This document shows, piece after piece, positions 7,861 to 9,877 of a DNA stretch of 9,877 bases (positions are counted from its first letter, which is position 1; every line of letters begins with the position of its first letter). The notes under the pieces are model-generated. The model did no database searches, was not told where the DNA came from, and was given only the letters and a program-made list of their open reading frames with translations. Origin of the DNA: JARROD01 sp037384225 (lineage in GTDB: Bacteria; Pseudomonadota; Gammaproteobacteria; Pseudomonadales; Cellvibrionaceae); NCBI GenBank assembly GCA_037384225.1, contig JARROD010000120.1, positions 1 to 9,877 on the forward strand. Direction: 5' to 3'. A program made the translations under genes and the position numbers.

Positions 7861-8493
7861 AACACGTGATTTATGGATTTAGGATGGTCTGACAGCCCCT
7901 GAAATCCACTATTATATAAATAAATGGTTATTCTATAGACTTAGTTTGCAATAGTAGACTAGCCATAAACTAAATTATTTCTGTATAATCAAAAGTGGCT
8001 GTATTCAAAGCTCAGAAATTTACCGTGTAACCCCAGATTATGGAAGATTGAGTCAACTGCTAAAGTTGCGTGATCTTATCAGGCTACACAGGTTTTTGAC
8101 ATTACAACAAGTATCTGGCTCAGAATCGCTTCGCTATACCTATACAATAGCAGCAATCCCTGTGCCCTCTCGTTTTTCTGGATCGGGGTTTTTCTGGACA
8201 TCATGTAGTCAGCTATACTACACATTGGGTTAAGTGGCAGGTTAAGCTGTAGACGGATAGGGTGGTTGGACAATATAGTAGTGGTAAACCCATCGTATAA
8301 GCCGTGAGCCCGTGTAGTGATTCCATATAGTATGCTACACCCAGCTCGGGTAATAATGTTCGTAGGAGCTAAAAATCGTACTCTAAAGTTTCTGAACATA
8401 CGCTTGTAAATGAAAAAATTTACACAACCTTGGGAACGAAATTCAATTTAAAAGAAAAAGTTCTCCACCGACACATATCGTGATAGGCAGTAG
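7861..8493. other. AT-rich intergenic region without a convincing gene
   Basis: This 633-bp stretch is AT-rich compared with the housekeeping genes. Short frames (8048-8233 plus, 8079-8399 minus) show no recognisable domain and overlap each other. It holds small inverted repeats: TGGATTT/AAATCCA just after the cyclase gene (about 7873-7907, long loop), TGTAGT/ACTACA near 8203-8221, and TGTAAAT/ATTTACA (8405-8411 with 8418-8424). A perfect TTGACA (8096-8101) has no good -10 partner. It may be decayed coding or mobile DNA, but I see no identifiable remnant. Confidence 0.6.
8419..8447 (+). promoter_or_regulatory. Candidate sigma-70 promoter for the 132-residue gene
   Basis: TTTACA (8419-8424, five of six to TTGACA) and TTCAAT (8442-8447, four of six to TATAAT) are separated by 17 bp. 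It lies 47 bp before the downstream start codon and overlaps the right arm of the TGTAAAT/ATTTACA hairpin at 8405-8424. Confidence 0.35.
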
Positions 8494-8892
8494 ATGTTAA
8501 AACATATCGCAGTAAGACTTAAAAAAGCCCACCATGCAGATATTGGGTTTTCCCTTAAAAGCGCTCAAATTATTAACGGCTCGCTGGAGAAGCGTGACCC
8601 GGCATTGAAAAATTTGACTGAGGGCCTGCACACCAGAGGGTTGGAATTCGTTGTAGATGAATGTTTGCTTTATTGGTTTCAAATCGAAGACGAACGTCCG
8701 TTGAGTTTTTATTTTGCGCTTAATGAAGTGGAATGTGTATTTGAAAGTGCGTGGTTTGAATCGCAAAAGGATAAGATTCGACATATGTCTGGTATTAAAT
8801 ATTATGATGCCAGTGCCGGTTTAGCGGAGCAGTTTCAAATAAAAGATCAGTTGCGGAGAATTGATTACGATATTTCAAAGGTCGCCGCCTGA
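8494..8892 (+). CDS. Hypothetical protein, 132 residues, not recognised
   Basis: I do not recognise this protein. It is soluble-looking, with no signal peptide or membrane segment. Its composition is mixed and charged: a basic N-terminus (HIAVRLKKAHH), an acidic and aromatic middle (VVDECLLYWFQIEDERPLSFYFALNEVECVFE) and a polar C-terminus (QIKDQLRRIDYDISKVAA). The pattern of alternating hydrophobic and charged residues looks like a folded protein rather than a random frame. The frame is long for this AT-rich stretch, and ATG 8494 has a weak AGG six bases upstream (8485-8487). It stands alone between the gene-free stretch at 7861-8493 and the repeat block, 21 bp before the dyad element, which suggests accessory DNA. 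No function can be assigned. The opposite-strand frame 8497-8784 is judged a shadow. Confidence 0.6.
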   Translation: MLKHIAVRLKKAHHADIGFSLKSAQIINGSLEKRDPALKNLTEGLHTRGLEFVVDECLLYWFQIEDERPLSFYFALNEVECVFESAWFESQKDKIRHMSGIKYYDASAGLAEQFQIKDQLRRIDYDISKVAA

Positions 8893-8990
8893 TTACAGCC
8901 TGTATTTGTTTGGATAGGGATATACACGAAATAATTTCCGGCCTCTTTACCAGTAATAAAAGGGGGGCGAGGCGTCCGACTGGCATGGTG

Positions 8991-9028
8991 CAAAACCATT
9001 AAGCTTGGTGGGCCTGCGTCGGGTTTTG
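8991..9028 (-). other. Central hairpin of the complete dyad repeat
   Basis: CAAAACC (8991-8997) pairs with GGTTTTG (9022-9028). On the minus strand an inner stem AGGC/GCTT (one G-U pair) closes the loop CCACCAA (plus-strand positions 9005-9011), the same loop as at 22-28. The inner stem pairs better on the minus strand than on the plus strand, matching the orientation of copy A. Confidence 0.7.
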
Positions 9029-9064
9029 TCACGACGTCAGACAGGATGTATCGCAGACGCCTCT

Positions 9065-9115
9065 CCACAACTGATAAATGGCCACAACTGATAAATGGCC
9101 ACAACTGATAAATGG
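9065..9115 (+). repeat. Three perfect 17-bp tandem units
   Basis: CCACAACTGATAAATGG is repeated three times without change (9065-9081, 9082-9098, 9099-9115). The unit contains the arm motif ACTGATAAA found once in copy A (81-89) and, as ACTGGTAAA, once in the left arm. This points to a recent local duplication inside the right arm. It superficially resembles iterons, but no replication gene is near. Confidence 0.9.
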
Positions 9116-9218
9116 CCGGAAGTTTTTTCGTGCCCGTTCCTAAGTAAATCGTGCCGATCAATCGCGGGGCGGGGAGTTTGTTGACGCCGACAAACCGTGG
9201 CCATCTTCGCGCTCCTGG

Positions 9219-9234
9219 CATAAGGATCCTTATG
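9219..9234. promoter_or_regulatory. Perfect 16-bp palindrome
   Basis: CATAAGGATCCTTATG reads identically on both strands. A 16-bp perfect dyad is typical of a dimeric regulator site but could also be part of another repeat. No gene starts nearby on either strand, so its role is unknown. Confidence 0.5.
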
Positions 9235-9243
9235 TCTCGCACT

Positions 9244-9288
9244 CCACTCTCTTTTACCCCACTCTCTTTTACCCCACTCTCTTGCACC
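9244..9288. repeat. 15-bp tandem repeat, three units
   Basis: CCACTCTCTTTTACC occurs at 9244-9258 and 9259-9273, and with two changed bases (TT to GC) at 9274-9288. The period is five codons, so the minus-strand frame reads as repeated KESGV, but that frame is not judged to be a gene. Confidence 0.85.
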
Positions 9289-9690
9289 CAGCCCAATGAT
9301 TTTATCGAATCGTAATAACAGCGGTGCTAGCGCCGCGAATGCCTGGAACGGCTTGGCGGAGCAACGCGGCTAGGGGAAAATGCTGCTATAGAAGGAGCGA
9401 AGCGGTCCTGGGCCGAAAGTTTATGAAACGATAGTGCTGTATAGATATTGGCTCTATATCCACCAAAATGATATTTCACCGTTTGGCCAGAAGTTTACTA
9501 TATTATTACAGGTGTCGTGTATCCCGAGCTAGCGGGACTTTAAGTGACGCAATGTGAATCAAACTATAGAACCCTGTTATTGTAACGCTTTATGATAAGA
9601 GCGCTCGTCATTTTATGGGACAATGGTGCCGTTTCAGCTGTGAGGAAAGCCTAAAAAGTTAATAATAACAGTTGGTTATGCGCATTTTTT
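9289..9690. other. Gene-free stretch between repeat blocks
   Basis: No frame of useful length or family character is seen on either strand. It contains a near-perfect palindrome GCGGTGCTAGCGCCGC (9321-9336, one G-T pair) and a small stem TCCCG/CGGGA around AGCTAG (9522-9537). It ends in a T-run directly before the foldback element. There is no recognisable RNA gene or transposase remnant. Confidence 0.6.
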
Positions 9691-9877
9691 GTAACTTCTC
9701 AATAACCCGGGGTATTGTGCCTTCGATCCGGCGGCCATCCGGAGGTCGTTGGCCAGATACGCCGGCAAGTACGTCCGTGTAGGCTTGGCGTCGGCATCCA
9801 TGCCTCCGACAGTCTGGGCCAACGACCTCCGGACGTCCGCCTGACACTGTGCCTACCCCGGGTTATTGAGAAATTAC
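9691..9877. mobile_element. MITE-like foldback element, 187 bp
   Basis: The ends 9691-9714 and 9854-9877 are 24-bp inverted repeats with 23 matches; each contains CTCAATAACCCGGGG or TTCTCAATAACCC read inwards. A second perfect 17-bp inverted pair lies inside: TCCGGAGGTCGTTGGCC at 9738-9754 and its complement at 9817-9833. The centre has a small hairpin around GGCATCCATGCC (9793-9804) with flanking GTCGG/CCGAC (9790-9794 and 9806-9810). There is no transposase frame; the minus-strand frame through it is a by-product. The right terminus coincides with the last base of the window, so a target duplication cannot be checked and the true end could be longer. The minus-strand wording around GGCATGGATGCC recalls repeats I have seen in other gammaproteobacteria, which is unverified. 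Confidence 0.7.

Larger units (their letters stand above)
8914..9143. repeat. Complete dyad repeat element (copies B and C as inverted arms)
   Basis: Two inverted arms flank a hairpin at 8991-9028. The left arm (8914-8990), read on the minus strand, contains GACGCCTC, a C-rich/T-rich stem segment, ACTGGTAAAGAGGCCGGAA and ATTTCGTG. The right arm (9029-9143), read on the plus strand, contains GACGCCTC (9056-9063), ACTGATAAATGGCCGGAA and TTTTTCGTGCCCGTTCCTAA. GAGGCGTC at 8969-8976 and GACGCCTC at 9056-9063 are perfect inverted repeats. Minus-strand reading from the hairpin outwards aligns along its whole length with copy A at 1-121. Without two extra 17-bp units the arms are nearly equal, so the basic element is near 195 bp. 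No coding frame is credible inside it. Confidence 0.75.

Noticed and set aside
8096..8101. Perfect TTGACA as a promoter
   Set aside because: No acceptable -10 box lies 16-18 bp downstream, and no gene follows within 390 bp.
8079..8399. 106-codon minus-strand frame in the AT-rich gap
   Set aside because: No recognisable domain; composition is irregular and no promoter or ribosome site was seen. It could be a decayed gene, but I cannot support it.
9065..9115. Iterons of a plasmid origin, or a CRISPR array
   Set aside because: The 17-bp units are directly abutting with no spacers, no replication or cas gene is near, and the unit derives from the arm of the dyad repeat.
8865..9296. 143-codon minus-strand open frame with repeated KESGV
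   Set aside because: It runs through the 15-bp tandem repeat, the 17-bp tandem repeat and the dyad element and into the end of the 132-residue gene; its length comes from repeats lacking stops, not from a protein family.
9659..9847. 62-codon minus-strand frame at the right end
   Set aside because: It lies almost wholly within the foldback element and has no ribosome site or family features.

Overview
The window looks like chromosomal DNA of a marine-type gammaproteobacterium, plausibly of the Cellvibrionales/Alteromonadales-Pseudomonadales breadth. That placement is an inference from protein resemblance and gene order; I cannot name the genus. The left two thirds is conserved housekeeping: tadA (tRNA adenosine deaminase, +), mltF (membrane-bound lytic transglycosylase F, -) and purL (FGAM synthase, +). 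They have the same order and orientations known from E. coli (tadA and mltF convergent, mltF and purL divergent). tadA and mltF overlap tail to tail by 34 bp. mltF and purL share a 674-bp divergent intergenic region holding a purL promoter candidate and a PurR-like AAACGTTT dyad.

Downstream of purL comes a membrane-anchored diguanylate cyclase (MASE2-like sensor plus GGDEF domain with intact active and inhibitory sites). Then follows an AT-rich stretch of about 630 bp with no convincing gene, and a 132-residue protein I do not recognise. The last kilobase (8893-9877) has no credible gene and is built from repeats.

The most notable content is this repeat architecture. A structured element is present at least twice. 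At 8914-9143 it is apparently complete: two inverted arms around a central hairpin with a conserved CCACCAA loop. At 1-121 only the central hairpin and one arm are inside the window, ending 28 bp before the tadA start. The right arm of the complete copy has expanded into three perfect 17-bp tandem units. A second, unrelated foldback element (9691-9877) has 24-bp terminal inverted repeats (23/24 matching), inner 17-bp inverted repeats and a hairpin in its centre. Between them lie a perfect 16-bp palindrome and a 15-bp tandem repeat. No transposase or RAYT-type gene is in the window, so any mobilising enzyme would act in trans.

No new multi-gene system (defence, secretion, biosynthesis) is visible. 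The strongest candidate for something undescribed is the dyad repeat family with stem-preserving substitutions.
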